Origin: Lacimicrobium alkaliphilum
GTDB taxonomy: Bacteria; Pseudomonadota; Gammaproteobacteria; Enterobacterales; Alteromonadaceae
Reading direction: 5' to 3'
DNA length: 64,000 nt
Assembly: GCF_001466725.1 (NCBI RefSeq)
Contig: NZ_CP013650.1
Location: forward strand, 2,294,001-2,358,000
Each line of letters opens with the position of its first letter. Positions within the stretch are counted from its first letter, which is position 1. Of the stretch, positions 15,238 through 24,228 are shown piece by piece. Below the pieces are notes generated by a model, which saw only the letters and a list, made by a program, of their open reading frames with translations, was not told the DNA's origin and searched no databases. A program made the translations under genes and the position numbers.

Positions 15238-16785
15238 ATGAGCCACCCCATTATTGCAGACAACAAGCCGGTCAAAACAGAACTGAAAAAAGGCGAAGAA
15301 TACTATTTCTGTGCATGTGGCCGCTCTTCTGATCAACCCTTCTGTGACGGCTCTCACGCGGGTACCGGGTTTAAGCCAAAGTCATTTGTGGCAGAGAAAG
15401 ATGACGAGGCTTATCTGTGCCAGTGCAAACACACCGCCAACCCGCCTTTTTGTGATGGTACCCACAAGAACTTTAGTCAGGACAATGTGGGTAAGGAGGG
15501 TCCCGGTGTTAAACAGCAGGATAATAAACAACCCAGCGCCAAAGCCACCGAAGAAGAACCGACGGTAGAGTTGATTCATCAGCTGGCCCGGGAAGGTCTC
15601 AGTAAAATGGGCCATCATGGTCCTATGACGGCAATGGGCGTCCCCCGCAATCAGTTGCCTCACTGGGATGATATCCAGATTATGGTGGCGCAGATGGCTA
15701 CCAAGCCACTGATGGAAGACGCAAAAGTCGAAACTGAGCTGGTGATCGGCCCGCAGGCGCAAAGGCCCCTAAGCCTGAAAATCCCGTTGCTGGTATCTGA
15801 TATGAGTTTTGGTGCCCTTTCTGAAGAAGCCAAAATTGCCATGGCCCGCGGTGCTGAGATGGCCGGTACCGGCATCTGCTCAGGCGAAGGCGGCATGCTG
15901 GCCGAGGAACAGGCGGAAAATTCACGCTATTTTTATGAACTGGCCAGCGCCGGGTTTGGTTATCAGGAATCGCTGTTAAAACAGGTTCAGTGTTTTCATT
16001 TTAAGGGTGGTCAGGGTGCTAAAACCGGCACCGGCGGCCACCTGCCCGGTAATAAAAACACCGGCAAGATATCCAGTGTGCGCGGCATCCCTGAAGGTGA
16101 GCCTGCCATTTCACCACCCACTTTTAAGGACCTTAGCAGCCCTAAAGACTTTAAACGCTTTGCCGATCGGGTCAGAGAGATCACCGGCGGTATTCCGGTG
16201 GGCTTTAAGCTCAGCGCCAATCATATTGAAAGAGATATTCAGTTTGCCCTGGATGCCAGTGCCGACTACATCATCCTTGATGGCCGTGGCGGTGCTACAG
16301 GCGCCGCCCCGACACTTTTTCGCGATCATATCAGTGTACCGACTTTGCCCGCGCTGGCCCGAGCCCGCCACTATCTGGATCGTCAGGGTGCCAGTGGCAG
16401 GGTGACGCTGATCATCACCGGTGGCTTAAGGGTACCTGCCGATTTTGTCAAAGCCCTGGCGCTGGGCGCGGATGGCGTCGCCATCGCCAACAGTGCCATG
16501 CAGTCTATCGGTTGTGTAGCGGCGAGAATATGCAATACCAACAACTGCCCTGCTGGTATCGCCACCCAAAAGGCGGATTTACGTCAGCGTCTCGATGTGG
16601 AGAAGTCAGCCCGTCAACTGAAGAACTTCTTCGAAGCCTCCACTGAACTGATGCAGGTGATGGCCCGGGCCTGTGGCCATGATGCACTGAGTAAATTTAA
16701 CCAGAACGATCTGGCCACCTGGAAAAGAGATATGGCGCTGTTAACCGGTATCCGCTACGCTGGCTTACTCGATCCGCTACCCTGA
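15238..16785 (+). CDS. Two CDGSH iron-sulfur domains fused to an FMN glutamate-synthase-like domain
   Basis: A 515-residue protein. The first CDGSH motif reads CACGRSSDQPFCDGSH near residue 23. The second reads CQCKHTANPPFCDGTH near 60. Each fits CxCxx(S/T)xxxPxCDGxH, the ligand set of a 2Fe-2S cluster with one His. From about residue 115 the protein matches the FMN/central domain of glutamate synthase large subunit: PLLVSDMSFGALSEEAK, then GGQGAKTGTGGHLPG, then a GCVAARICNTNNCPAG cysteine cluster typical of the 3Fe-4S site. The glutaminase domain is absent. The substrate of this redox fusion is not known. It stands alone after a terminator. Confidence 0.88.
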   Translation: MSHPIIADNKPVKTELKKGEEYYFCACGRSSDQPFCDGSHAGTGFKPKSFVAEKDDEAYLCQCKHTANPPFCDGTHKNFSQDNVGKEGPGVKQQDNKQPSAKATEEEPTVELIHQLAREGLSKMGHHGPMTAMGVPRNQLPHWDDIQIMVAQMATKPLMEDAKVETELVIGPQAQRPLSLKIPLLVSDMSFGALSEEAKIAMARGAEMAGTGICSGEGGMLAEEQAENSRYFYELASAGFGYQESLLKQVQCFHFKGGQGAKTGTGGHLPGNKNTGKISSVRGIPEGEPAISPPTFKDLSSPKDFKRFADRVREITGGIPVGFKLSANHIERDIQFALDASADYIILDGRGGATGAAPTLFRDHISVPTLPALARARHYLDRQGASGRVTLIITGGLRVPADFVKALALGADGVAIANSAMQSIGCVAARICNTNNCPAGIATQKADLRQRLDVEKSARQLKNFFEASTELMQVMARACGHDALSKFNQNDLATWKRDMALLTGIRYAGLLDPLP

Positions 16786-17643
16786 GCGTTGCTGGCGGAG
16801 CATGGAATGGCGCTCATTGTACCAGAGCGCCAGCAGGATAATGGCACCGCCAAGCGTCAGGCGTAACACATCTGCATCCCGGTTCCAGATCAGCAGGTTA
16901 ACCAGGATCCCGGCCGGGATCAGCAGGTTATTCATCACCGCCAGGCTGCCGACATTCACCAGCGTTGCCCCTTTGTTCCAGCCAAAGTAACCCAGACCTG
17001 AAGCAATCAGTCCCAGATAAATCAGAATCCCCCATTGCAGATTAGTCGATGGCAGCGAGCTGTTGTCGCCAAATAAGGCAAAACAGAGGCTGGCCACCAC
17101 CAGCGCACCGATAAAGAACCATCCAAATACCTGGTGCTGATTAAGTCCTGCATTCCCGGCCATCAGCCGTTTGTACAATACCTGCCCGGATGCAAAACAC
17201 AGATTAGCGCCCTGCACGATAAAAAAGCCGCTGATAAAACCGCTGCTGATGCCGTCATAGCGGATAGCCACAGCTCCGGCAATGGCAAGCAGTGCGGCGA
17301 TAAAAAAACGGGGATTAAAACGCCTTTCCAGCGCGTCGTTAAGCAGTGTGATATACAGCGGCGTCATTACCGTAAACAACAGTACTTCGGGCACCGTCAG
17401 ATACAAAAAACTATGGTAGTAGAAGCTGTACATCAGGCCCAGTTGGATAGCGCCGATGGCCATCAGTCGCAGCGCCAGCGAAAAGCGTAAATTACGCAGG
17501 CGCAAAAAGGGCAAAAACACACAGGTTGCCAGTGCCACACGAACCAGCACAGAAAACCAGGCATCCACCTGCCCGGCCAGATAAACACCAATCAGACTGA
17601 AAGAAAAGGCCCAGAGCAATGTGGTGGCAAGCAGATAACCCAT
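16777..17643 (-). CDS. EamA-family (DMT) transporter, likely metabolite exporter
   Basis: A 288-residue membrane protein with ten predicted helices in two five-helix repeats, as in EamA/RhaT proteins (MGYLLATTLLWAFSFSLIGV at the N-terminus, and FISGFFIVQGANLCFASGQV opening the second half). The family usually exports amino acids or other small metabolites. The substrate cannot be deduced. Its ATG overlaps the TAA of the upstream amidohydrolase (TAATG), so the two are probably co-translated. It converges with the CDGSH gene, sharing 9 bases at the 3' ends. Confidence 0.87.
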   Translation of the reverse strand: MGYLLATTLLWAFSFSLIGVYLAGQVDAWFSVLVRVALATCVFLPFLRLRNLRFSLALRLMAIGAIQLGLMYSFYYHSFLYLTVPEVLLFTVMTPLYITLLNDALERRFNPRFFIAALLAIAGAVAIRYDGISSGFISGFFIVQGANLCFASGQVLYKRLMAGNAGLNQHQVFGWFFIGALVVASLCFALFGDNSSLPSTNLQWGILIYLGLIASGLGYFGWNKGATLVNVGSLAVMNNLLIPAGILVNLLIWNRDADVLRLTLGGAIILLALWYNERHSMLRQQRSG

Positions 17644-19031
17644 TAATTGCCCCGGGTACTGCTGGCGTATGTTTCCGCTTTATCCAATAATTCCTGCAAG
17701 TCATTCTGATTAAAATAGTGCCCCTGCGCCACAACCCCGGAAATTCTGCGTGTATGGCGGATATCTTCGAGTGGATTTTGCTTAAGAAGTACGATATCCG
17801 CTACTTTCCCCACATCAAGGGAGCCATAATCAGCCTGCCGATTGAGAAACGCCGGGCCACTCAATATGGCACTTTGTATCGCTTGTAGCGGACTCAGGCC
17901 CGATTCAACGTAGATCTGCAGCTCCTGGTGTAAGGACAATCCGGGATAAATATAGGAATTGAGAAATCCCGCATCGGTGCCGGCGATGATCCGTACACCG
18001 CTTTGTTGTAACCAGGGAAGCAAGGATGCCGATACCTGAAACTGCTGCTTACGGGCACGGATCGCCTCAGCATCATCTTTACCTGCCCGCTCAACCCGCC
18101 ACTCATAGGTGTCAATCAGTCCCTGTCCAAGGTATTGCAGAAATTGATCCTGCAGATGATCCTCCTCATCCAGATAGGCAATAACCTGGCTGCCTATCAT
18201 AGTGGGAACAACAGCCGTATCATTCTTTGCCAGCACTTTGTATTTGCTCAACGCCGTTTGTTTATCCACATGACGCGTAATGACCGGCAACGCCGATCTG
18301 TAACTCAGCTCACCGCTGGCCACCCGTTCAGAGATTTCTTCTTCATTCTTTGCTGCAGCCTTAAGCAGGTAACTCATATGTTCAATAGCATCCAGGCCGG
18401 CATCAGATACATCCGTTACCGAGAGTTCAAACGGAATATGCCCGGAAATATTATACCCCCGTTTTTTCACCTCTTTCACCGCCAGCAAGTACAATTCTGA
18501 CGTCATCGCACTATCAGTAATTTTGACGTAATCCACCTGCATCGCATCCAGTTTATCGATTGCTGCATGCATCTCAGCGACGGTTTCAACTTCCAGATCA
18601 CCCGGCCAGATCGAATCTTTACCTTCGAGCTTTGGACCCGAAGTGAAAATAGTCGGTCCGATAAGTTTTCCGGCCGCCACCTGTGACCGCCAGGTCAGCA
18701 CCGCATCGCTGAGATCCGCCGCAGCATCTCGTACAGCGGTTACACCATGAGCCAGATATAGCCCCAGTAGCGCTTTGTTATCCTCAATCAGTGTCTCACC
18801 GCCACCAAAATGCACATGCATATCCCAAAAGCCCGGTGTCACATATAATCCTTGCCCGTCAATAGTCTCGGTGGCCTGGTATTCACCGGCCTTTAACACT
18901 CCCCGGCCGACAATTCGTCCTTGGTCAATTGCCAGCGACTGGTTTCGATAAACCTGCCCACTTTTCACATCTATCAGGTTGGTATCCCGGATCAGTAAAT
19001 CTATTCTGACAGCAGGGCATTGGTTGAGCAC
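17643..19031 (-). CDS. Amidohydrolase (imidazolonepropionase-like), start region apparently frameshifted
   Basis: A metal-dependent amidohydrolase of about 455 residues: GFWDMHVHFGG (metal-binding HxH) near 68, VDYVKITDS with the bridging Lys near 170, SGHIPFEL and IEHMSYL histidines, and AGTDAGFLN with the metal Asp near 360. It is related to prolidase-like imidazolonepropionases that cleave cyclic or dipeptide amides. Orthologues are usually secreted or lipoproteins. Here the visible start is a GTG at 19031 with no export signal. A lipoprotein signal peptide sits just upstream in another frame (19001-19084). A single-base loss near 19004 would explain this, so the gene may be broken or the assembly may carry an error. 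Confidence 0.8.
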   Translation of the reverse strand: MLNQCPAVRIDLLIRDTNLIDVKSGQVYRNQSLAIDQGRIVGRGVLKAGEYQATETIDGQGLYVTPGFWDMHVHFGGGETLIEDNKALLGLYLAHGVTAVRDAAADLSDAVLTWRSQVAAGKLIGPTIFTSGPKLEGKDSIWPGDLEVETVAEMHAAIDKLDAMQVDYVKITDSAMTSELYLLAVKEVKKRGYNISGHIPFELSVTDVSDAGLDAIEHMSYLLKAAAKNEEEISERVASGELSYRSALPVITRHVDKQTALSKYKVLAKNDTAVVPTMIGSQVIAYLDEEDHLQDQFLQYLGQGLIDTYEWRVERAGKDDAEAIRARKQQFQVSASLLPWLQQSGVRIIAGTDAGFLNSYIYPGLSLHQELQIYVESGLSPLQAIQSAILSGPAFLNRQADYGSLDVGKVADIVLLKQNPLEDIRHTRRISGVVAQGHYFNQNDLQELLDKAETYASSTRGN

Positions 19032-19084
19032 CCCGCTAGTATTGCAAGGATCAGTAGAACAAGCCCATATCGATTTGGTTTCAA
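19001..19084 (-). other. Lipoprotein signal peptide out of frame with the amidohydrolase
   Basis: Reading from a TTG at 19084 (GGAG seven bases before it) gives MKPNRYGLVLLILAILAGC and then STNALLSE, stopping at TAG 19001-19003. LAGC is a perfect lipobox. Adding one A at GAATAG would give SEIDLLIRD and run straight into the catalytic frame. This is strong evidence that the two parts were once one gene. Confidence 0.7.
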
Positions 19085-19230
19085 ACTGTCACTCCAATCA
19101 TCATCTCTGGTATCGCATGATCGCGACGAATAAAAATAGCGCCCAAGATTACCCCCGGCAGTTGCGGTTTACTAGCCGATATTCCACTAACAACGTATAC
19201 TTGCGACAAATAATTTATCCGGATTTTCTT

Positions 19231-20580
19231 TTGCTGTTTACCGACCTGCCCATTGACCAGCGTCTGCTGCACACACTCGAACAAAAGGGTTTTAGCCAGG
19301 CCACTGATATTCAGGCCCAGGCCCTGCCGCACGGCCTGCTGGGCAAAGATTTAATCGCCTCATCCAAAACCGGCTCGGGCAAAACCCTGGCTTACCTGAT
19401 TCCGGCCATTAACCGGGTGCTAAAAACCAAAGCGCTGAGTAAAAAGGATCCCCGGGTGCTGATCCTGGCACCAACCCGGGAATTGGCCAAACAAGTGTAT
19501 TTACAACTCAGGGCTCTGCTCGAAGGCACGCAAAACAAAGCGGTGCTGATTCTTGGCGGGGAAAACTTTAATGATCAGGTCAAAGCCCTGCGCCGTTATC
19601 CGCAATTTGTAGTGGGCACTGCCGGGCGTATTGCCGATCACCTTACTGATAAGTCGCTGTTTCTTGAAGGGCTGGAGATGCTGATTCTGGATGAGGCGGA
19701 CCGTATGCTGGATCTGGGTTTTGCCAGCCAGTTAAAGCAAATCGATGCAGCAGCCAGTCACCGGAAACGTCAGAGCATGATGTTTTCGGCGACCCTGGAC
19801 AATGCCGAGCTACATTATCTGACCTCGGCCCTGCTTAAGGACCCAAGGCGCATCAGTATCGGCAGCGCCGGCGAACAACATCTGGATATCGCTCAGCGTT
19901 TTGTGCTTGCCGATCATATTGAACACAAAGAAGCGTTGCTCAAAAATCTTCTTGAGCAAAAAGACTATCAGCAGGTGATTCTGTTTACCGCCACCCGCGA
20001 AGATACCGAGCGCCTGGCCCGGCTGGTCAGTGAATGGGGGCTAAGCAGCGTGGCGCTGTCAGGAGATTTAAACCAGTCTCAGCGCAGCAATATTATGAAT
20101 GCCTTTGGTCGTGGCCAGCACCAGATACTGGTCACCACAGATGTGGCCTCCAGGGGGCTGGATCTGCTCAAGGTATCACTGGTGATCAATTTTGATCTGC
20201 CCAAGCAGGCCGAAGAATATGTGCACCGGATCGGTCGCACCGGCCGGGCCGGTAATCAGGGTTATGCTATCTCACTGGTGGGGCCAAAAGACTGGCAAAG
20301 TTTTGTCGCTATCAAAGGGTTGCTGGAGCAGGATATCGAGTTCACCATTTTAGAGGGGCTGGAAGGTAAATTTAAAGGCTTCAGGAAAAACCGTTCCAAC
20401 AAACCCGGCGGAACAAGCCAGACTGACAACTCTCCTGCAGAGCAACGGGCCGTTAAGCCAAAAACCAAACGGGTTAATACCATGGCCGGAGAAGAAGTGG
20501 GCGATCGGGTGCTGGCACGTAAGAAACCACGGCCGCCTGCGGCACCTGATCCCGATGACGATGAGGAAGAAACCGGATAA
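19231..20580 (+). CDS. DEAD-box ATP-dependent RNA helicase
   Basis: A helicase of about 449 residues if TTG 19231 is used, giving (M)LFTDLPIDQRLL. An upstream ATG at 18979 also keeps the frame open but runs through low-quality sequence overlapping the divergent amidohydrolase, so I reject it. Motifs in order: Q motif region (ATDIQAQALP), Walker A SKTGSGKT, PTRELA, GTAGRI, LDEADRML, SAT, then in the second domain LVTTDVASRGLD and HRIGRTGRAG. A basic/acidic tail ends in DDDEEETG. It resembles SrmB/RhlE-type helicases that act in ribosome assembly or RNA turnover. The exact subgroup is uncertain. Confidence 0.87.
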   Translation: MLFTDLPIDQRLLHTLEQKGFSQATDIQAQALPHGLLGKDLIASSKTGSGKTLAYLIPAINRVLKTKALSKKDPRVLILAPTRELAKQVYLQLRALLEGTQNKAVLILGGENFNDQVKALRRYPQFVVGTAGRIADHLTDKSLFLEGLEMLILDEADRMLDLGFASQLKQIDAAASHRKRQSMMFSATLDNAELHYLTSALLKDPRRISIGSAGEQHLDIAQRFVLADHIEHKEALLKNLLEQKDYQQVILFTATREDTERLARLVSEWGLSSVALSGDLNQSQRSNIMNAFGRGQHQILVTTDVASRGLDLLKVSLVINFDLPKQAEEYVHRIGRTGRAGNQGYAISLVGPKDWQSFVAIKGLLEQDIEFTILEGLEGKFKGFRKNRSNKPGGTSQTDNSPAEQRAVKPKTKRVNTMAGEEVGDRVLARKKPRPPAAPDPDDDEEETG

Positions 20581-20594
20581 CAGCTGCAGTTCTG

Positions 20595-21194
20595 TTACAG
20601 GAAATACACTAAAAAACCCACCACAAATATCAACAGTACTGACACTCCCACAGCTCTGGCATGCTTTTTCCAGAGCTCTGCGGCGGTATCACCAAACAGC
20701 AATACCAGTGCCGCCAGGCCATAGTAACGTATGCCTCTGGATAAACCCGATGCCAGCATAAACAGCAAAAGCGGATATCCGGTAGCCCCGGCGCCGAGCA
20801 TGGCAAACTGAAAAGGCACCGGTGTAATGCCCACCATAAAGATGGCGATAAACCCCTCTTCATCCAGGCTGTTCATATATTGTTCGAACGCCTCAGCCCC
20901 TCCGGTAACGCCAATCAGCCACTGGCCAATGGAATCAAACAGACTGACACCAACCCAATACCCTGCCATGGCACCAGTCAGACAGCCAAGTAGTGCCACT
21001 GTACTGATCAGCCAGATACGCTGACGCTCAAGCATCATATAGGGGATCAGAATCAGCTCCAGCGGAACTGGGATAAGGGTCGCTTCAAAGGCGGAGAGAA
21101 AAAATAACATAACCAGGGCATAAGGACTTTGGCGTAACTTATCGACCCAGTAATCTGCCGCCCGTTTACCGGTGAATTTGGATGCTGCTTTCAA
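20595..21194 (-). CDS. YqaA-like VTT/DedA-related membrane protein
   Basis: A 199-residue membrane protein with about five hydrophobic segments. The segment FEATLIPVPLELILIPYMML near residue 35 and the GITPVPFQFAMLGAGATG motif near 130 are typical of the YqaA branch of VTT (SNARE-associated) proteins, which are linked to lipid scrambling or flipping in the inner membrane. It converges with the helicase, with 14 bases between stops. Upstream lies the panE-like gene in the same direction with only 22 bases between, so the two may be co-transcribed. Confidence 0.83.
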   Translation of the reverse strand: MKAASKFTGKRAADYWVDKLRQSPYALVMLFFLSAFEATLIPVPLELILIPYMMLERQRIWLISTVALLGCLTGAMAGYWVGVSLFDSIGQWLIGVTGGAEAFEQYMNSLDEEGFIAIFMVGITPVPFQFAMLGAGATGYPLLLFMLASGLSRGIRYYGLAALVLLFGDTAAELWKKHARAVGVSVLLIFVVGFLVYFL

Positions 21195-21216
21195 AAAACG
21201 TCCTGCTATTTAATTA

Positions 21217-22236
21217 TCACAATGGCCCTGTGGTTACCCGTCTGAGCAATTCATCGGCCTGCATACCCGGTTGCCGGATCCCCTGCTCTACTTCCCGGAT
21301 AAGCTGGTGTATCACCTGATTAGCGGCACAGCCCAGGCCCAGACTGAGCGCCTCTTCGACCACTGCGCCATTTAAAAAGGCGATTTCGGTTTTTCGTTTA
21401 AGGTGCAAATCCCACCACATGGAAGTGCGCACTTTGGGATCAATTGCCAGCATAGTATTGGCCAGACGCTCAAAAAGCCAGTCCGGCAAACGTAACACCG
21501 AAGGGATCCAGGCGGCTGGCAGGGCGGTCAGTTTTGGTAAACGCAACCCTTTGGCCTTCGCCACTCCCAGCAACTCATCCATCAATAAGGCCAGCACCTT
21601 TCGGTATGCCCGTTGCCTGAGCATGGATTTTACCGGAATATCCGCCAGTGCGTTGACCGCATTACCCAGGTTAAGTTGCAGTTTTGCCCATTGCAGTTCG
21701 GTCATGGCATTGCTGTATTCCATCCTCAACAGCGGCGTTCTCAGGGTGTTGACCAAAGTGGGAACCGGATCATCGGCATGCAGGCGCTCCAGGGTCAGGC
21801 AGCCCTCGGAACCACAATGCAGGGTGGCATCGGTTTCTTCTGTCACATTAAACCCGACGACGGCCCGGTGCACAGGATTATCAGGATAAGCTTCCTGCAC
21901 CAGAGACTCGGCCCCCAGGCCATTCTGGCAACAGAAAATCCGCGTATCTGCCTTAATTAATGGCGCCATATCCCTGATCGCCTGCTCAATGGCAATGCAC
22001 TTTACTGTCAGCCACAGGATATCGCCCTTTGGCGCTTCACGAAGACGTTCTGCGCTCAGTAGCTCTGGTGTAACCGGCCCCGACTGATTACCCTGATAAT
22101 CGGTCAGCCGGATACCCTGTTGCCATTTATCCAGCACCGTGGCACGGCCTATTAAACAGACCTTTTGTCCATTCGCTGCTATTGCGGCGCCAAGGTAACC
22201 ACCAATAAGGCCGGCCCCAAAAACCAGATGCTGCAT
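21217..22236 (-). CDS. Ketopantoate reductase family protein (2-dehydropantoate 2-reductase)
   Basis: About 340 residues from the ATG at 22236, chosen because GAGGAG lies 7 bases upstream and the NADPH motif FGAGLIGGYLGAAIA then begins at residue 5. A frame extending to 22278 adds 14 residues with no support. KCIAIEQAI and NGLGAE (NADPH/substrate pocket) come near 86-110. The ApbA C-terminal helical domain carries KLQLNLGNAVNAL, where the catalytic Lys lies. PanE reduces ketopantoate to pantoate for coenzyme A synthesis. Many genomes hold paralogues with other 2-keto acid substrates, so the biochemical role is likely but not certain. Confidence 0.82.
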   Translation of the reverse strand: MQHLVFGAGLIGGYLGAAIAANGQKVCLIGRATVLDKWQQGIRLTDYQGNQSGPVTPELLSAERLREAPKGDILWLTVKCIAIEQAIRDMAPLIKADTRIFCCQNGLGAESLVQEAYPDNPVHRAVVGFNVTEETDATLHCGSEGCLTLERLHADDPVPTLVNTLRTPLLRMEYSNAMTELQWAKLQLNLGNAVNALADIPVKSMLRQRAYRKVLALLMDELLGVAKAKGLRLPKLTALPAAWIPSVLRLPDWLFERLANTMLAIDPKVRTSMWWDLHLKRKTEIAFLNGAVVEEALSLGLGCAANQVIHQLIREVEQGIRQPGMQADELLRRVTTGPL

Positions 22237-22489
22237 AGAAAACTCCTCAGAGTTGATGTTATTGCGGGTCATTGTCATCAGACTATCGGCGTAACCTTTG
22301 CAAACAGTACAACCTCAGACAAATTGTAGACCCTAAGGCACTGGAAAATTGCAGAGTTTATACCCGCTGTGATCACCCACAACACGCTCATGCCTGCTGC
22401 AATGGCATTCCCGGACCAAAAAAGACAGGATTTTACTAAAAACCCTGAGTTAGAATGTCAGACTAAATCTGACAACAGGAACTGTCTAT

Positions 22490-24121
22490 ATGTTTGATTT
22501 TCGCCCTTATTTCAGGGCTTCTGTTACGAGCCTGCTGATCATTCTGTTGGCCGGCTGCGCGATTGCGCCTCAATCACCATTACAGCCGGTATCCGTCACT
22601 ATATTACATACTAATGATCACCATGGCCGTTTCTGGCGCAATGAAGCAGGCGAATACGGCATGGCAGCCCGCAAAACGCTGATTGATCGCATCCGCAAAG
22701 AAGTAGAAGCAGAAAATGGCATTTTGCTGCTACTCTCCGGTGGCGACATCAACACCGGGGTACCGGAGTCTGACCTACAACAGGCCGAGCCGGATTTTAA
22801 AGGCATGAAACTGCTGGGCTATGACGCCATGGCATTGGGCAACCACGAGTTTGACAACCCCCTTGCGGTGCTCGATAAACAGCATCAATGGGCGGGCTTT
22901 CCCCTGCTCTCTGCCAATATTTATGACAAGCAGACAGGCAAGCGCCGCTATCAGCCTTATCAAATGTTTGAGCGCCAGGGCCTGCGCATCGCCGTTATTG
23001 GCCTGACCACAGAGGATACGGCCAAAATCGGTAACCCGGAATACATCAGTAAGCTGGAATTTCGCAATGCGGCAACAGAAGCCCGCAACCTGATCACCGA
23101 GATAGAGCAAACTGAAAAGCCCGATATGCTGATTGCCGTTACTCATATGGGCCACTACGACGACGCTAAGTCCGGCATCAATGCCCCCGGGGATGTAAGC
23201 CTGGCCAGAGCCCTGCAGCCCGATAGCCTGGATATGATTATCGGTGGCCATTCCCAGGAGCCGGTATGCATGGAAAAAGAAAACCAAAACCGAAACGACT
23301 ATGTACCCGGTCAGCCCTGCATGCCGGATCATCAGAACGGTACCTGGATTATGCAGGCTCATGAGTGGGGAAAATATGTGGGTCGGGCAGATTTTACCTA
23401 CCAGAATGGCGAGCTGGAGTTGCAGCAATATCAGCTGATACCCGTTAATCTGAGAAGCCAGCCCGCTGCGATGCCCAGACTGCAGGAAGACCAGCAAATG
23501 CTCTCTCTGCTGCGCCCCTTTCAGCAGGTTGGTGAGAAAAAACTCGGGATAAAAATTGCCGTTCTGAATGGCAGGCTCGAAGGGGATCGTAACCAGGTCA
23601 GATTCAGACAAACCAACCTCGGCAGACTGATTGCAGCGGCGCAAATGCAGCGGGCCGATGCCGATTTCGGTCTGATCAGTGGTGGTGGCATTCGCGACTC
23701 GATTGAACCGGGCCAGATCACCTATAAAGATGTGCTTAGAGTGCAACCCTTTGGCAATACCTTAGGGTATGTACAGATGCGCGGTGATGAGGTGCTTGAC
23801 TATCTTGGTCATGTTGCCACCAAGCCAACGGATTCAGGTGCCTACGCCCAGTTTTATAATCTTTCCCTGCGTCTGAAGAATGGCAAGGTAGAGGCTGTCA
23901 GAATTGGCGGTGAGCCGCTGCAACCCGATCGCCAGTATCGTTTTTCATTGGCGGGTTTTTATGCCTCCGGCGGCGATGGCTACCCCAGACTCCTTGATCA
24001 CCCAGGCTATGTAGACACCGGCTTTGTGGATGCAGAAGTGCTAAGGGCATATTTAGAACAGCACAGCCCGATCAATGCCGCAGACTTTGCGCCAGCAGGT
24101 GAAATCGAGGTGGTGAATTAG
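22490..24121 (+). CDS. UshA-like 5'-nucleotidase/UDP-sugar hydrolase lipoprotein
   Basis: A 543-residue calcineurin-type phosphoesterase. The lipoprotein signal SLLIILLAGC places the mature protein at Cys 23. Metal-binding motifs: ILHTNDHHGRF near 38, GGDINTG, LGNHEFDNP near 116, VTHMGHYDD near 217 and GGHSQEP near 252. The C-terminal 5'-nucleotidase domain begins near 350. It includes the substrate-binding SGGGIRDSIEPG and the aromatic stacking region near GFYASGGDGYP. The expected role is periplasmic hydrolysis of nucleotides or UDP-sugars for nucleoside salvage. It is a single gene, divergent from panE. Confidence 0.87.
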   Translation: MFDFRPYFRASVTSLLIILLAGCAIAPQSPLQPVSVTILHTNDHHGRFWRNEAGEYGMAARKTLIDRIRKEVEAENGILLLLSGGDINTGVPESDLQQAEPDFKGMKLLGYDAMALGNHEFDNPLAVLDKQHQWAGFPLLSANIYDKQTGKRRYQPYQMFERQGLRIAVIGLTTEDTAKIGNPEYISKLEFRNAATEARNLITEIEQTEKPDMLIAVTHMGHYDDAKSGINAPGDVSLARALQPDSLDMIIGGHSQEPVCMEKENQNRNDYVPGQPCMPDHQNGTWIMQAHEWGKYVGRADFTYQNGELELQQYQLIPVNLRSQPAAMPRLQEDQQMLSLLRPFQQVGEKKLGIKIAVLNGRLEGDRNQVRFRQTNLGRLIAAAQMQRADADFGLISGGGIRDSIEPGQITYKDVLRVQPFGNTLGYVQMRGDEVLDYLGHVATKPTDSGAYAQFYNLSLRLKNGKVEAVRIGGEPLQPDRQYRFSLAGFYASGGDGYPRLLDHPGYVDTGFVDAEVLRAYLEQHSPINAADFAPAGEIEVVN

Positions 24122-24161
24122 ACCAGCAGGAAAAATCCGTTTTTAGCAGTTTCCTGCTGGT
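24122..24161 (+). terminator. Inverted repeat after the 5'-nucleotidase gene
   Basis: ACCAGCAGGAAA and TTTCCTGCTGGT pair perfectly over 12 bases with a 16-base loop. It starts one base after the stop codon. No strong T run follows, so it may terminate weakly or protect the mRNA 3' end. Confidence 0.55.
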
Positions 24162-24228
24162 GATTCTTAACAACCTGGTCTAGCGTTATAAACAAATTAT
24201 CTGTCCGCAAACCAGCAAGGAATTCGCT

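Noticed and set aside
18979..19230. N-terminal extension of the DEAD-box helicase
   Set aside because: The added 84 residues are not helicase-like, overlap the divergent amidohydrolase start, and the family begins at (M)LFTDLP.
22775..23746. A 323-codon open frame on the minus strand
   Set aside because: It lies fully opposite the 5'-nucleotidase gene, which has complete metal and substrate motifs. The antisense protein shows no domain.
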